DNA of 64,000 bases from Xanthostigma xanthostigma (GCA_963575645.1 OY754466.1:10952001-11016000); one strand, 5' to 3'; shown: positions 1 through 10,774, counted from the first letter of the stretch. Program-made: numbers and translations. The notes: generated by a model not told the origin, from the sequence alone.

Positions 1-59
1 TACCTACTCTTCTAGTAAAAAAAACTTTAGATATAAAAAAATTGAACCTCTTTCAAAAT

Positions 60-325
60 ATTATTGTTTTCCGCTTTTTTTAACACAAAAAAAATAATGT
101 TGTAGCGTGTCTCTCATTTGCTGATTTTCCCTAAAAACAAAAAGAGCTTTTCATATTTACATGTCAAAGATCTTACCAAAATTTGTTTTCGAGCCGCTTA
201 GTTGTTTGACCTGTATCGTGTTCACAAACAAAACGAATATTTTTTTTATTTTTAAAAAGCAAAATTTGACTTAAATTAGTATTATTCCCTACTTGTGGAG
301 TTGGAATGGGAAAAAATATATTTCC
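60..325 (+). repeat. Dispersed repeat fragment (family also at 28.5 and 32.5 kb)
   Basis: This stretch aligns by eye with 28,490-28,775 and 32,540-32,790. Shared landmarks are a run reading tgacctgtatcgtgttcaca followed by an 'acaaac' stretch, and an end near 'gttggaatgg'. The copies are diverged. The style (a sentence-like conserved block before an acagacaaac motif) resembles 3' tails of RTE-type LINEs, but no coding part is attached. The remaining bases from 330 to 587 show nothing I recognise. Confidence 0.6.
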
Positions 326-587
326 TAAATTTTCACGTAAATGTTAAACCGTGTTCGAAAATGTACAAGAAGGCGGAGACCCGTGTACTTTGGCAAAGCT
401 ATAAAAAAAACTGATTGCTCTTGATTATTTCGATGCCAAATTAAAAACTATTGTATCGACATATAGACTATAAACGATCGATAACAGAGATAATAATCCC
501 CTTAAAACTAAACATTATGCAATATGTGTGAATTTTTCTTACGATATAGTGCGTACTGCGTATTACTATAACAAATAACTTACAAGT

Positions 588-858
588 GTAGCCACTGTTC
601 GCTACATTGTTAAGAAACACTAATTGTTACATCGCTATATTAGAAAAATTAATTTCTCAAACAATGTCACCATCGGGGTACGAACCCCGAATCTTTCCAC
701 TATCGCGGTGGACTGAGTTATATTACTCCACAGTCCGCCGCGATAGTGAAAAGATTCGGGGTTCGTATCCCGATGGTGACACTGTTTGAGAAATTAATTT
801 TTCTAATATAGCGATGTAGCAATGGGTGTTTCTTAACAATGTAGCGAACAGTGGCTAC
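588..858. repeat. Foldback element with tRNA-like core
   Basis: An almost perfect inverted repeat: the left arm starts gtagccactgttcgctac and the right arm ends with its complement. The middle, about 661-780, carries on both strands a tRNA-like block with a D-arm-like segment (gag-loop-ctc) and a T-arm/B-box (ggggttcgtatcccg). The same tRNA-like block sits inside a different foldback element at 4,150-4,235. No clear target-site duplication was found. The short frames inside are by-products of the palindrome. Confidence 0.8.
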
Positions 859-1442
859 AATTGTTATTATGCAATATATTTTCAAAAAGCAACGAACCAC
901 TACTGAGTAACGAATACTAACCAAGAACATAGCCATAGTTACTGTAGCTTCACCACTCTTAACTACAAATGCATTGCAGTATAGAATCTAAAATACAATT
1001 TAGTTCCTCGCATATAGCATTACTATGCTTCCTTGAGACCACGTAACATTTAAGAAAAACTTTTTAATAAATTTTAAAGTTGAAATTATACAGTATATGC
1101 ATCCACCAAAACAGATTAGTTAGACTTCAATTTAAAAATGAGGTTTCCAATTCGACACGTACCTACCTAAAAAACAATTTTTTTTTGGTTTGTTTCTTTT
1201 TTTTCGCGGGGTTGACCCATTAAAAAAGTTTCGACGCCGTTTAGTTCCAAATGCTTACAGTATGATAATTTTCATTAAAATCGGTTCAGTCGTTTTTAAT
1301 CCACTTAAAAAATAGTTGTTTATATCTCCAGAATTCGCACACTGACTTTGATGCTCCATTTTCTATTTAATAGGTGGTCTCGGATAAATCTTACTAAAAT
1401 GGGCTCATCAATTTTTTGTCTATAATTTCGAATCAAATATTA
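859..1442. other. Gene-free stretch with a LINE-tail-like fragment
   Basis: No gene was seen. Positions 1,205-1,320 contain a block (ggggttgaccc, then gtttcgacgcc, then atcggttcagtcgtttttaa) that recurs at 31,273-31,375. It resembles the conserved tail region of RTE-type LINEs. The rest is AT-rich and unassigned. Confidence 0.5.
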
Positions 1443-1735
1443 AATAAATATAGTTTAAAAAAAATTAAAAAACTCGCTTTATATCGAACTTAAAAGTAAA
1501 AAATAATTTTAAAAATAAGCTTAAAACAATAATGAATAAAAAATACTAGTATTATTGTGAAAAAAGCGTGGGGCGCTCGATGAACGAAAATGTGTTACAA
1601 AGCGCCCCACGCTTTTTTCACAATAATACTAGTATTTTTTATTCATTATTGTTTTAAGCTTATTTAAAAAAAAATTACTTTTAAGTTCGATATAAAGCCT
1701 GTTTTTTAGTTTTTTTTAAACTATATTTATTTTCC
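1443..1735. repeat. Foldback arms of a tRNA-linked repeat, copy 1
   Basis: A long palindrome of about 290 bp: the left arm begins attaaataaatatagttt and the right arm ends aaactatatttatttt. The inner stem contains gcgtggggcgct and its complement. It is followed directly by the tRNA-like block at about 1,793-1,877. A second copy with the same order and orientation lies at 16,127-16,513. Confidence 0.8.
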
Positions 1736-1792
1736 ACTTTTTAGTTCGATTTATTGTCAAAAATTTGCCAAAAAATAAACAATTTTTTTCCG

Positions 1793-1877
1793 CGTGGACG
1801 GGATTAGAACCCACGACCCGTGACTCCGAGAGTTGACGTCAGCGAAGACCCGTGCCTTAGACCGCACGGCTAAGCAC
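1793..1877 (-). tRNA. tRNA-like module (Ser/Leu-type, long variable arm), probably SINE-derived
   Basis: Read on the minus strand, it shows an A-box-like segment (tagccgtgcggtctaaggc) and a B-box (gggttctaatccc) spaced as in class II tRNAs, with an extended variable region between. I could not pair a proper 7-bp acceptor stem, so this is most likely a tRNA-derived repeat head and not a working tRNA. The near-identical copy at 16,427-16,511 supports a mobile origin. Confidence 0.55.
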
Positions 1878-1879
1878 TG

Positions 1880-2828
1880 TAGTTACAGTGCTGGCATATT
1901 ATACTACAGTAATAAACCACTTGCTGTAGTCCAAAGGAAGGTTACAAACAAACATACATACAAACTTACAAGTGAAGTTAATATAAAGCGTGTAAAAAAG
2001 GGGGGTTAATAACGTGCATACTACTTATTGTTAAACCACTAAAAAATGACAAAAATAGGAGCCACCCACACGTTTGGCAGATATGAAACATACATTTAAG
2101 CTAAATTCTAGTAACTAAATTTCGTCCTATAACTAAATTTCGCCCCGTCAGTCAACTAACAAAATTCTAGTGATTAAATATAGTCCTGTATAACTAAATT
2201 TCACCCTGTTACTAATGCAAAGTGTGTACACAAGCGGTAAACATGTCAAGTAGACGCAGTAGACAGTTTCTCTGTGTGAGCTGTGACAGGTCACATCGAG
2301 AAGCAACGAGTGTACAGTATATGCACGCGCGCACACAAGGAAATCGAGAGCGGTGGCGTAGAGGGGATATAAGAGAGCGTGGTCATGTTTCCGCCACGGC
2401 ATGGTTTTGCTACCAAACGCGCCAATAGATGTTTCACACCAAAAAAAAATAATGACATTTAAAGACATTAAAAGAAATTCACGCGACTTTTAAATACCTG
2501 TAACAAAATTGGTTCAACTAACGCCAGCTGAGATATATAATCACATCAAAAATAAATTGTAGCTATAAGAGACAATATCACTTCTGAAAACCAAATTGAT
2601 ATGTTAAATGTTGTCTGTTTTCTTAAAATTTCAAATGTAATAAAAAGTTTTAAAAATACGAGTTCGCCAGTGACTTAGATAAACAGAGAAGTAGAAATTG
2701 AACTTATTTTTGCTAACGTTTCTTGTTAGCGTTTTGTTTATTATTGAAAGACTATCATAACTATAAAGTATAAAATTCTGAATTTAAGTTTGCTAGACAA
2801 ATATAAGAAAAGAACCGTTTTTGCATAC
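1880..2828. other. Gene-free stretch
   Basis: It starts with an 'acatacatac' simple repeat tail (about 1,945-1,970) belonging to the preceding repeat. Positions 2,220-2,430 are less AT-rich than the surroundings and open on both strands for up to 106 codons, but the translations show no family motif and I do not call a gene. The rest is unassigned. Confidence 0.5.
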
Positions 2829-2945
2829 AGTAAAGGCCGCTGCACACGAGGCTAGTTTTGCCACTGGAATCACTGCTGGCTGGCATGCGGGTTAAGAAAA
2901 CGGAAATGACGTCACTGCGGGCCGCGTGCGAGGTCACATGACGAA
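2829..2945. repeat. Fragment related to the TIR element at 63.3 kb
   Basis: It begins aaggccgctgcacacgag, matching the terminal repeat of the element at 63,271-63,703. It continues with a similar 'gctggctggc' block and ends near 'ggtcacatgacgaat'. Only the left part is present. It is a truncated copy of the same non-autonomous DNA element. Confidence 0.65.
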
Positions 2946-2967
2946 TTTCAAAATTACAAATTTCATC

Positions 2968-3098
2968 ATCAGGGCCTATGAACATGTTTATAGGCCCTGA
3001 TGATGAAAATATATTTTTCGAAACGTTGGCCACAAGCGATAAGTACTCTGGTAAAGCTTGTTTTTTAATTGTTCCTCAACCAAATAAATGTCCTTCAA
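2968..3098 (+). repeat. Repeat with hammerhead-like core (Penelope-like tail?)
   Basis: CTGATGA (2,997-3,003), an A/T stem-loop (3,004-3,019), then GAAACG (3,020-3,025) matches the CUGANGA / stem II / GAAA core of hammerhead ribozymes. Upstream is a hairpin on gggcctat...ataggccc. The 70 bases downstream (cgttggccacaag...ccaaataaat) match, on the other strand, 40,336-40,404, so this is a repeat family. Penelope-like retroelements are known to carry hammerheads. No RT sequence is attached here. I could not define helix III or the cleavage site with confidence. Confidence 0.5.
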
Positions 3099-3955
3099 TA
3101 ATAATAATAATAAAAATTTTACTGCAAAAATTATTTTACAAAAATCTACAAAAGGGTACGGAATTCAATCTAAAAACTGGTTTTCAATTCTGCCCATGTC
3201 TAAGCTAGTAATACATTAATAAATGCGAAAACGATCACAGCTGTATTGAATACTGAAAACAAATTGTTTAATTAATTTAATTAATCACCCCAAAAAATCC
3301 CGACTCCTGATCTAGACTATTAATAACATGGTGAGTATTTCTTAGACGATAATACATTTTACAGCTGTACAAATTGCGAAACATTACTTTATTTTTGTTA
3401 ATTTAATAAAAATTCACTCGGATGATTTTTATAATTGGATACGAAGATTATATAGATAAGTTATAATAAATGGGAGTCAAATCTGAACTTAAAATGAAAG
3501 GAAAGCGTATGGAACTCATTTACAGTTTTACTTGTAGAAAGCTTCCAGTTCAATAAAGATTAAAGATTAAAGACTTTCAGCGTAAATATTTTATTAGTGC
3601 ATTTGCCTGTACATAGTACGTAAGCACACACACACACACACTGCACTGTTGACTTTGGTCTCATGCGGGCCTAAAGATCGGATTTTAAAAGACCGCGCAC
3701 ATTGGCAAGCGTAAACCTGCACAACCAGCAGTGCACAAAGCTGCAACCAGCACGATGTCGCACACTAGACCAGCACAAACCAGTAAATTTTAGTGCAGTT
3801 TTCGTAATGTACGGTTGTCATTTTGTAGTTTTCAAGTTTTTTATATTTTGTAATTTCTACTATAAGTGTTATATTGTAATACCTATAAATGAATTAAAAT
3901 TGAGAATGCTTTATGATTGTGTACGAAGAAAATTTGTATACCGCATTAATAAAGG
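3099..3955. other. Gene-free stretch
   Basis: Contains a short (aat)n run near 3,098-3,115 and a (ca)n microsatellite at about 3,627-3,642. An 85-codon frame at 3,702-3,959 has no recognisable motif. No gene is called. Confidence 0.5.
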
Positions 3956-4366
3956 CTAATAATAATCATTACGATTAGATTCCAGTTGCAGCATATTTTT
4001 TCATTGGATTAGTGAAAGCATAATAATATTAAACGATTATCGTCATAATAGAGAAAGTCAACTTTCTTGTAGTGTTGTTATTAAAAATATATAGCTCTCG
4101 CAGGTAGTCTATTCTGCGGTGCATTGTGCTATATATAAGAGAAATCAAAAATTAACTGTCGTGGGCACTGTAGAGTAATGTAACTCAGCCAACGCGAAAT
4201 TGGTTGTTTCGGGTTCAAGTCCCGACAGTGACATTTAAATTTTTCTTATATATAAGCCTTTTAAAAAAATATTATGACGATAATCGTTTAATATTATTAT
4301 GCTTTCACTAATTCAGTGAAAAAATATGCTGTAACTGGAATCTAATCGTAATGATTATTATTAGCC
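3956..4366. repeat. Foldback element enclosing a tRNA-like module
   Basis: Arms of about 95 bp: taataataatcattacgatt on the left and its complement ending 4,366. They flank a 220-bp interior that contains the tRNA-like block at 4,158-4,233. The outer arms are unrelated to those of the element at 588-858, but the tRNA-like core is the same family. Confidence 0.8.
4158..4233 (+). tRNA. tRNA-like module inside a foldback element
   Basis: It can be drawn as a degenerate cloverleaf: a D-arm-like gag-taatgtaa-ctc, and a 5-bp T-stem with loop ttcaagt (tcggg/cccga). The acceptor strands (gtcgtgg and cagtgac) pair only with wobbles and a mismatch. A recognisable anticodon arm is weak, so it is more likely a tRNA-derived mobile module than a gene. 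Confidence 0.5.
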
Positions 4367-6507
4367 ATTAATAATATTACAGTAAATAAAAAAATCTTTC
4401 TCGTGGTTTATTAGTTTCACATTAATAAAATCAAATTTCCAACCTGTGACGTCGACTGATAACAAATTGAACAAATTGCAAATCCAGGAGCTGCAGTGAT
4501 GAGCAGCCCAAAGTGGTTTAAAGACTCCTTAAACAGTTCCAAAACTTATCGAACTGTACAGGAACAATTAATTTATTTTGTTACACACTGCACAAATAAA
4601 ATCATTGAAGAAAAAAAATATATAAACTGCAATAATTAATTAACTCAGTATAAAATAACACTTCGATTAATTAATAAGCACACAAATCTTTAGTATCAAT
4701 GATATTGAGAAAAAAAAACAATGTTAAATATATAATTCAATTTTATTTATTGAAGAGTTCTAATCAGACGTTAATCAAAGATTTCAATTGTATTAACATC
4801 AAAATAAAACCTTTTTAATAACTTCAGTTGTCGAGACTAAAAACTTCAACGTGCACACTTTACGGTGAATCAAGTAACTGTTTGTCCTTTACAAAAAATC
4901 ATTCTTTCAGCAATTTATCATTCATTACGTAATTTTGCCATACTTTGCATAATCAGAGAAGGCGATTAAAAATTTTAAATTACTATACTCGCATTGACGC
5001 ATATCCCAATGTACAACATCTAGAGTCAATTAGGTCTAGTAGGTACTAGTTCATGTTTTCAATTTATTTTTGACCAGCGGCCCGATCCGGCTTCGCTAGA
5101 ATTTGTAGATTGCCACCGTGTTTTCGTCGACTTGCGTTGCTAAATTGATATCCACGAAAAGCGCTTAACATTAAAATGTTAAGCTATACTTAAGGTCACA
5201 ATCTGTAGAAAAGCCTTTTCTATAAATAGTTACCAATTCTCTGCCATTATCAACCCATAATCCCCTGCAGGTTTATACAAACTGGTGTTTCGATGAACTT
5301 TTTTAAGACCTAATTTAAAACTTGTTTGTTACGATATAGCTATATTCTTGTAACGATACCAACTTACAAAAGTCAATACAGTGAACGCTGATGACCTCAA
5401 CTGTTTAGCGTCTATAATCTATAATACAGTGAAACCCGTAAGTTGGCCACTCGGACTAACGTTCTCATTTCGAATCAGGGGGCACAGTAGTGCCCCCGCC
5501 AAGTGGAGCACTGCCGTACATCATTTTAATTTCGTCAGTTTTGCATAACGCGGCAAAAGAAGTATAACTTCATAAATATAAACAGTTTAATTGCATATCA
5601 CCGTTCAATGCGATATTAAATTCAGGTACATAACGCGAGTTTAAAAGTGAGCTCATACCTGCTTGTTAAAACTTTACCGCCATATTGTGACCACTGAGGT
5701 GTATCTCAAAGCGCATTCAGCAAGCAAATTACAAAATATTGCCCATAAAATATAAACGAATCGGCACTCATCATAAAAATCAAAAGTATACCATAATATA
5801 CTAAGTACATTATAGTATCACAGCGTCAACAGCGCAGAAGTTTCAATACAAGCATTGTGTTTAATCATATATTTAATAATTTACTATATGAATCATTGTC
5901 TATCTACTCAATGTGCGGTGAGTGAACGCAGCAAAGCGTATCAAAAATATATCTGCGTCTCTTTCTTTGATTTAATTACCTGATTTCTCCGATGATAGGA
6001 TTGGTTGGTGTACTTGCATTCAATCTGAATAAAGTATCTCTGTTTTAAAAACCTTGTCTTTTTCTATGACGTTAACATGAGCGCACCCAGCTTTTGACCC
6101 AGGAGGGAGCAAATTAAAAATTTCTTAAGCTGGGTCCCCCGTGCTTGTTATGCCCTCCTGGTTTCGGCGTAAAAAAAGACAGAAGTATATGTTTGTACTC
6201 TAATAGTTCGATTCCGATTTTATTCCTATGCTCAGTATAGAATAAAAGTATAATATGTGTTTAATATATGTGTAAGAGGCCTAACGTCTTTTGTTTGGAA
6301 CGTGACATGTCAATTCCATAGAGACCATTTTGCTGTCATCTGTTTGTGACAAAATAAAGTTGTTATGGTTTTGTGTCATAAATAAAGCCTTTTCTTGTCT
6401 GTTGTGTTGAATGTATAATCTTCAAAAAAGACATTTATAATGTAAGCTTGAAGTTCGGGAGTGCGACAAAAATAACCGATATCAATTTTCGAGCTGTTTG
6501 TACTTGC
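4367..6507. other. Gene-free stretch of old repeat fragments
   Basis: Positions 4,742-4,790 hold the motif attgaagagttctaatcag with a downstream gttaatcaaagattt, which recurs at 31,155-31,190 and 42,617-42,662. Positions 5,090-5,165 share 'tccacgaaaagcgctt' and flanks with 24,690-24,755, a LINE-tail-like block. At 5,425 cagtgaaacccgtaagttgg resembles a pogo/Tigger-type terminus, but I could not find its partner. Positions 6,070-6,165 hold a short GC-rich hairpin-like segment. No coding gene was recognised. Confidence 0.5.
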
Positions 6508-7208
6508 ACACTATGCCCCTTTTTGAAGAATTCCAATCCTCCTTTACCGAAAATTATGACCATGGTGTCATTCGATTCGGAATAACATCTAGAAACTTTT
6601 TTTTTTAAATTGAAGTAGGGGACGAAAAGTTGCAAAAGTTATAAACATTTTACTAAAAAACGAGGGGTTTTGATTTTTTAATAATATCTCAAAAACTATT
6701 GCAAATATCTAAAATAACAAAAAGATTCTGAAAGGACAGGAAATTTCCTACAAAAAAGTCCCATCTCTCGGAACTCTACCACCAATATTTCTAATTTTAA
6801 TTTAGAGGTGAAAATAGGGCTAAACATTTTTTTTATTCTTTATATAATTTTCAATATTTTCGTGTCTGCTTGTCGCATAAAAAAAATTTGTTCAGCCTTA
6901 TTTTCACTTCTAAATTAAAATTAGAAATATTGGTGGTAGAGTTCCGGGAGATGGGACTTTTTTGTAGGAAATTTCCTGCTTTTCCAGAATCTTTTTTGTG
7001 ATTTCAAATATCTGCAATAGTTTTTGAGATATTCGCAAAAAACCAAACCCCTCTCAGTTTTTTACTAAAATGTTTATAGCTTTCGCAATTTTTTCGTCCC
7101 CTACTTCAATTTTTTCAAAAAGTTCAACATGTCATTCCGAATCGAATGACATAATGATCATAATTTTCGGTGAAGGACGACTGGAATTCACCAAAAAAAG
7201 ACATGCGA
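6508..7208. repeat. Large foldback element (~700 bp)
   Basis: Arms of about 310 bp. The left arm includes gaattccaatcctcc, 'aattgaagtaggggacg' and 'ggaactctaccaccaat'. The right arm repeats these in reverse order and complement (attggtggtagagttcc, cgtcccctacttcaatt, ggaattc). Arm identity looks to be around 85-90% with small gaps, so the element is not recent. No transposase remnant or clear flanking duplication was seen. Confidence 0.75.
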
Positions 7209-7601
7209 ACTAGACTATATTCGAGAGAAATTTATAATAATACAACTGAGCAGTTTCATGTCCGTTCGTTAACGACAAAATAATCGACGCATTAAAAAGT
7301 GGTCTCCCTCAATAAAGACTACAAAAGCGAATGGGTGCCCGAAGGCTATACAAAAATATATAACTTTTGTAAGACATTTCAATATAACCTAATGTTAAAA
7401 GTTTCAAAATTAGAACAAAGCTATCTAAGAAATTTGAAAGTCGTGAATTCCATAACGGTTATGTTTGTTGTCAGTAATGTCTTCTATGTGGAAAATGTGT
7501 GCTTTCCAGTGGTTTCCAAACTATGCATCATGACTTCGTAGCATTGCAAACTTATACCGCTTCATAAAACGGCAGTTTTTCTTAGAATCTGAAGTAAAGA
7601 G

Positions 7602-7907
7602 ATGGGTTACTTTAAAGCAAATATTGATAATTTACCAACCGGTGCCGATCATCATAACTATGATACCAGAAGCAAAAATGAAGTTCTTGTGATGTATCAC
7701 CGCTTAAAAATTTGTCAACAAAGCTCAGACTTTATGGGACATAAACTTTTTACCCTTTTACCAGAGAAAATAAAAGGACTTTCTTTTAAATATTTCAGAA
7801 AATTCACAAAGCAATTTTTGATCTTAGAACCATTTTACAGTTTTGACGAATATTGTATGTGCAATATGACACAAAGTTTTAAAAAAATATATCGAAATTT
7901 ACTGTAA
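7602..7907 (+). pseudogene. LINE ORF2 C-terminal fragment
   Basis: The 101-codon frame reads like the extreme C-terminus of many insect non-LTR retrotransposon ORF2 proteins: an 'H-N-Y-D-T-R' box near residue 19, a 'G-H-K-L-F-T-L-L-P' box near residue 46, then K-x-F-x-K-x-x-K-Q-F-L and a Y-S-x-D-E-Y ending. The reverse transcriptase itself is missing, so this is a 5'-truncated insertion. It is followed by an A/T-rich 3' UTR and a ttgaa tandem tail. The clade (CR1/Jockey-like) is inferred from style only. It would not make a functional protein by itself. Confidence 0.75.
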
Positions 7908-8012
7908 TTCTGTATCATTTATATATTTTTGTATCACTTTTTTATTGACAATGTCTGTACAATTTTAATTGTGTTTCTGACTAATAAAGTTTGAATTGAA
8001 TTGAATTGAAAA
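7908..8012 (+). repeat. 3' UTR and (ATTGA)n tail of the truncated LINE
   Basis: The sequence after the stop contains aataaagtttg and ends in gaattgaattgaattgaa, a pentanucleotide tail typical of LINE 3' ends. It continues directly from the C-terminal frame at 7,602-7,907. Confidence 0.7.
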
Positions 8013-8407
8013 GTCTAGGAACTACTGGCATATTGTATGGAATTTTATTATACTCTATTGACGTACAGATCTTCCTACGGGTACTTTTTAGAATGTTTGG
8101 GTATATCGGTCATTATTTGTCCACAACTGATAGGTTTTTGGATGAAACTTATAATCAACAGTCTATTTTTCAGAAACGAATTGGTGCTATTATAAACTGA
8201 GGAGTAAATTATTTTTATACCTACACACTGCTGCTTACCCCCAACTTGCCTATTTTCTAGATAGCACTTTTCTCATTTTTCTAAAAAAATAATTTTGATA
8301 TTTTGCCTTCTAACTTTTTTTTACTGTAACTTTATACAAGTGAACGAAACGCTTAAAAGTAACAAAAAATTATTTTTGGTTTTCGCCCTGCAACGCCAAT
8401 GAAAATT

Positions 8408-8742
8408 AATTTTCTTCATACCTCGGTCGAAAGTACGTACTTTCGGCATCAATTGTAAGGCAGAAAGTCCAACATTTACGCATTGGTGGGATTACACGCA
8501 CTGATGCCGGAAGTACATACTTTAGACCGGCTATAATGAAAAATAGTTATCGTGTACACCGCTCCATGAGACAGCCGCTACTGCCGCTAGCCAATAGTCA
8601 CGAACAGCTTTCATTCGTGTTTTTACGTATAACCTTTAAAGCTGCTTGTTTGGAATTTATCTGTATTTTTATATAATTAATAAGTAATTAATTAATTAAT
8701 ATTTAATAAGCGTACTTGCGACCGAGGTATGAAGAAAAATAG
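8408..8742. repeat. Foldback / TIR element
   Basis: Terminal inverted repeats of about 30 bp (ttttcttcatacctcggtcg on the left, cgaccgaggtatgaagaaaa on the right) enclose about 270 bp. A second internal inverted pair is built on aagtacgtactttcggcatc and its diverged complement near 8,500. No transposase was seen, so it is a MITE-like element of unknown superfamily. Confidence 0.7.
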
Positions 8743-8954
8743 TATACAATCATGACGCGCAGTGCAAGAATCTCAGACTCTCTGCCCTGTGGTGTAATAT
8801 ACTACTGTTGACTAGTGTGAATAGAGGTCACTTTATATTGACACGTGGTCTATATTGTCACAAATTTTCAAATATGTTGAAATTTTTCAACCTATTCGTA
8901 ATGAGGAATCAGGTGAAATGACCAATAAATGCGTTTTGACTCATTTATTCATAA

Positions 8955-8992
8955 TACGACGTTTCGTCGGTTTTAGTCCGACATCCTCAGGT
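8955..8992 (-). ncRNA. Hammerhead-like core
   Basis: On the minus strand CTGAGGA (8,990-8,984) is followed by a clean 5-bp stem II, gtcgg/ccgac with a 7-nt loop, and then GAAACGTCG (from 8,965). This matches CUGANGA / stem II / GAAA. A minimal helix III (AC/GU around GUC) can be drawn, leaving UA as cleavage dinucleotide, but helix I pairing is poor. Activity is therefore unproven. Confidence 0.45.
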
Positions 8993-9049
8993 ATCTTGAA
9001 TATTCTGTCAAACTATACCAAAACTCTTTACAATAAAATAAGGAAGTAG

Positions 9050-9846
9050 AAACATCATATTATGACGGAATTTTTTTTAAAACGTCAACCATTCAATATA
9101 ACAAAAATAGATATAGACTAGCTCCAATTGTTTACAAATTTCTTATAACATTTTATGAAGCGCTGACAACCAAGTAATGATATGTATTGCGAACAAACTT
9201 AGAATTGCATTTTCGATGTCAGTATGTCAATCACAAAATATTCAACGGTATAGGTAAGAAGCTCGATTTTTTTACAAAATAAGGTCACAGATGCACGCAG
9301 TGCATCATACTTCACACCACTGGTGTTAAAAAAATGTCAAATAAACAAAAAAACCCGACTACTGCTAACATAATAAAAATAAATTTTAAAAAATTTTAAA
9401 AATATGTCTCACGACCACTAAACTACAGGCTGAAAAATTGGGTTTTTTTGTTTTTTATGTGAGAAAACAAAAAAAATTTTTTTTTTAAATTTGGTCGGAA
9501 ATTTAAAAAAATCTGGATCTTGATAATAGCGTCACCTACCAGGTACAACTACAGCTGAGAACTATCCAGATGACCCCATAAGTATACAAAAAAAAAAATC
9601 AAAATCGATCAAGCCGTTTAGAAGAAGAATTACGAACACGCGGATACCGGAATTTTATATATTGTCAAAATTAGTTTTCCTTAGCTACGCTGGAAAAATG
9701 AATGTTGTTATAATTTTGGAAAAAATTCAATTGATTGATTTACCTCTCTAGAGAAAACATCAGTTTACGATTTGTTTATATAATAATTTCAACTAAAGCG
9801 TTTTATTTTTCTAAAGTAAGAAGTTAATTGTTCTTACATTAGGTAT
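9050..9846. other. Gene-free stretch
   Basis: No gene was seen. Positions 9,595-9,660 (atcgatcaagccgtttagaa followed by attacgaacacgcggatacc) is a typical RTE-LINE-like tail block. The rest is AT-rich with homopolymer runs. Confidence 0.5.
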
Positions 9847-9992
9847 ATATGTCGCCGGGATATTGTCAAATCCGTGATTTTGTAATTTCACTAGTGAAAT
9901 TACAATATCACGATAGACAAAAATTCGTGATATTATAATTTCACTAAGTGAAATTATAATATCACGGGTTTGACAATATCCCGGTGACATAT
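9847..9992. repeat. Palindromic MITE with nested palindromes
   Basis: Outer arms atatgtcgccgggatattgt and complement flank two smaller perfect-looking palindromes, tgtaatttcactagtgaaat(taca) and ttataatttcactaagtgaa(attataa). Together they fold into one long stem or into side hairpins. No coding capacity. Confidence 0.8.
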
Positions 9993-10382
9993 TATAATCC
10001 ATGATTACACTTTTAAACGCAATAGTGTCAAAAGTGTCAAGAGTCTGTAAACTGGAGCACGACGCCAAACACACCTATTTTTGACGCACATTGTATGCGT
10101 GACAGCGTTACACGTTTGACATGAGACAATGTGACGTGATCATATGTTACCATATCAGGGCAAATTAACTGGACCACACCAATATGAACTTGCCCTCTTA
10201 TTAGCAGCGTTCTATGTAAAATACAATATTGTCTATTTCATGGAACTTTTAGAATGGAATGACAAACGGGCTGCTTAAATTGCAGCCAATATCTATCCCT
10301 CAGTAATAGTATATTACTTCAATAAATACAATTATCGACCAATATTTCAGACAATTAGGTATATTGACAAAAAAATATTATT

Positions 10383-10550
10383 AGGTTCGTTCCAAGCAGC
10401 CGCGAACGGTAATAGAACCGTACACAGTCTTGTCACTGCGCAAGACTAATTTGCGCACTAGCTCAAAAATCGATACTGCGCAAGACAGTCTTGCGCAGTA
10501 ACAAGACTGTGTACGGTTTTATTACAGTTCGCGACTGCTTGGAACGAACT
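10383..10550. repeat. Small foldback MITE
   Basis: Inverted arms ggttcgttccaagcag...gcgaac on the left and gttcgcgactgcttggaac on the right, with inner complementary blocks gtacacagtcttg / caagactgtgtac and tgcgcaagac / gtcttgcgca. Flanking bases are AT-rich ('tattat' on both sides), compatible with a short target duplication but not decisive. Confidence 0.8.
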
Positions 10551-10647
10551 TATTATAATTCAATAAATTTACGTTATTATTGAATCTTTTTTCGCCTTCC
10601 ATATAGTATGGTAAAACTATGTTGTGTTGATCCTCCTTTTTTAACGA

Positions 10648-10680
10648 CGTTTCGTCGACTGGTGTGTCGACCTCTTCAGG
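10648..10680 (-). ncRNA. Hammerhead-like core with strong stem II
   Basis: On the minus strand CTGAAGA (10,679-10,673) is followed by stem II of gtcgac, a 6-nt loop and gtcgac, then GAAACGTCG (from 10,653). It is the best-formed of the window's hammerhead-like cores. Such cores are established near the ends of Penelope-like elements. Here no flanking RT is visible, and helix I and the cleavage site are not convincing. Confidence 0.5.
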
Positions 10681-10719
10681 CTTTTAATGAATAAATTCTA
10701 TTGATTACATGACAAACTT

Positions 10720-10774
10720 ATAAAACAGATAACAACAAATTACTAAATTTAGTAATCTGTTGTTATCTGTTTTA
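10720..10774. repeat. Perfect hairpin palindrome
   Basis: Reads ataaaacagataacaacaaa, a short centre, and the complement back out to ctgttttat, with about 25 bp per arm. It lies 40 bp from the hammerhead-like core. It may be the end of a small foldback element. Confidence 0.7.
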
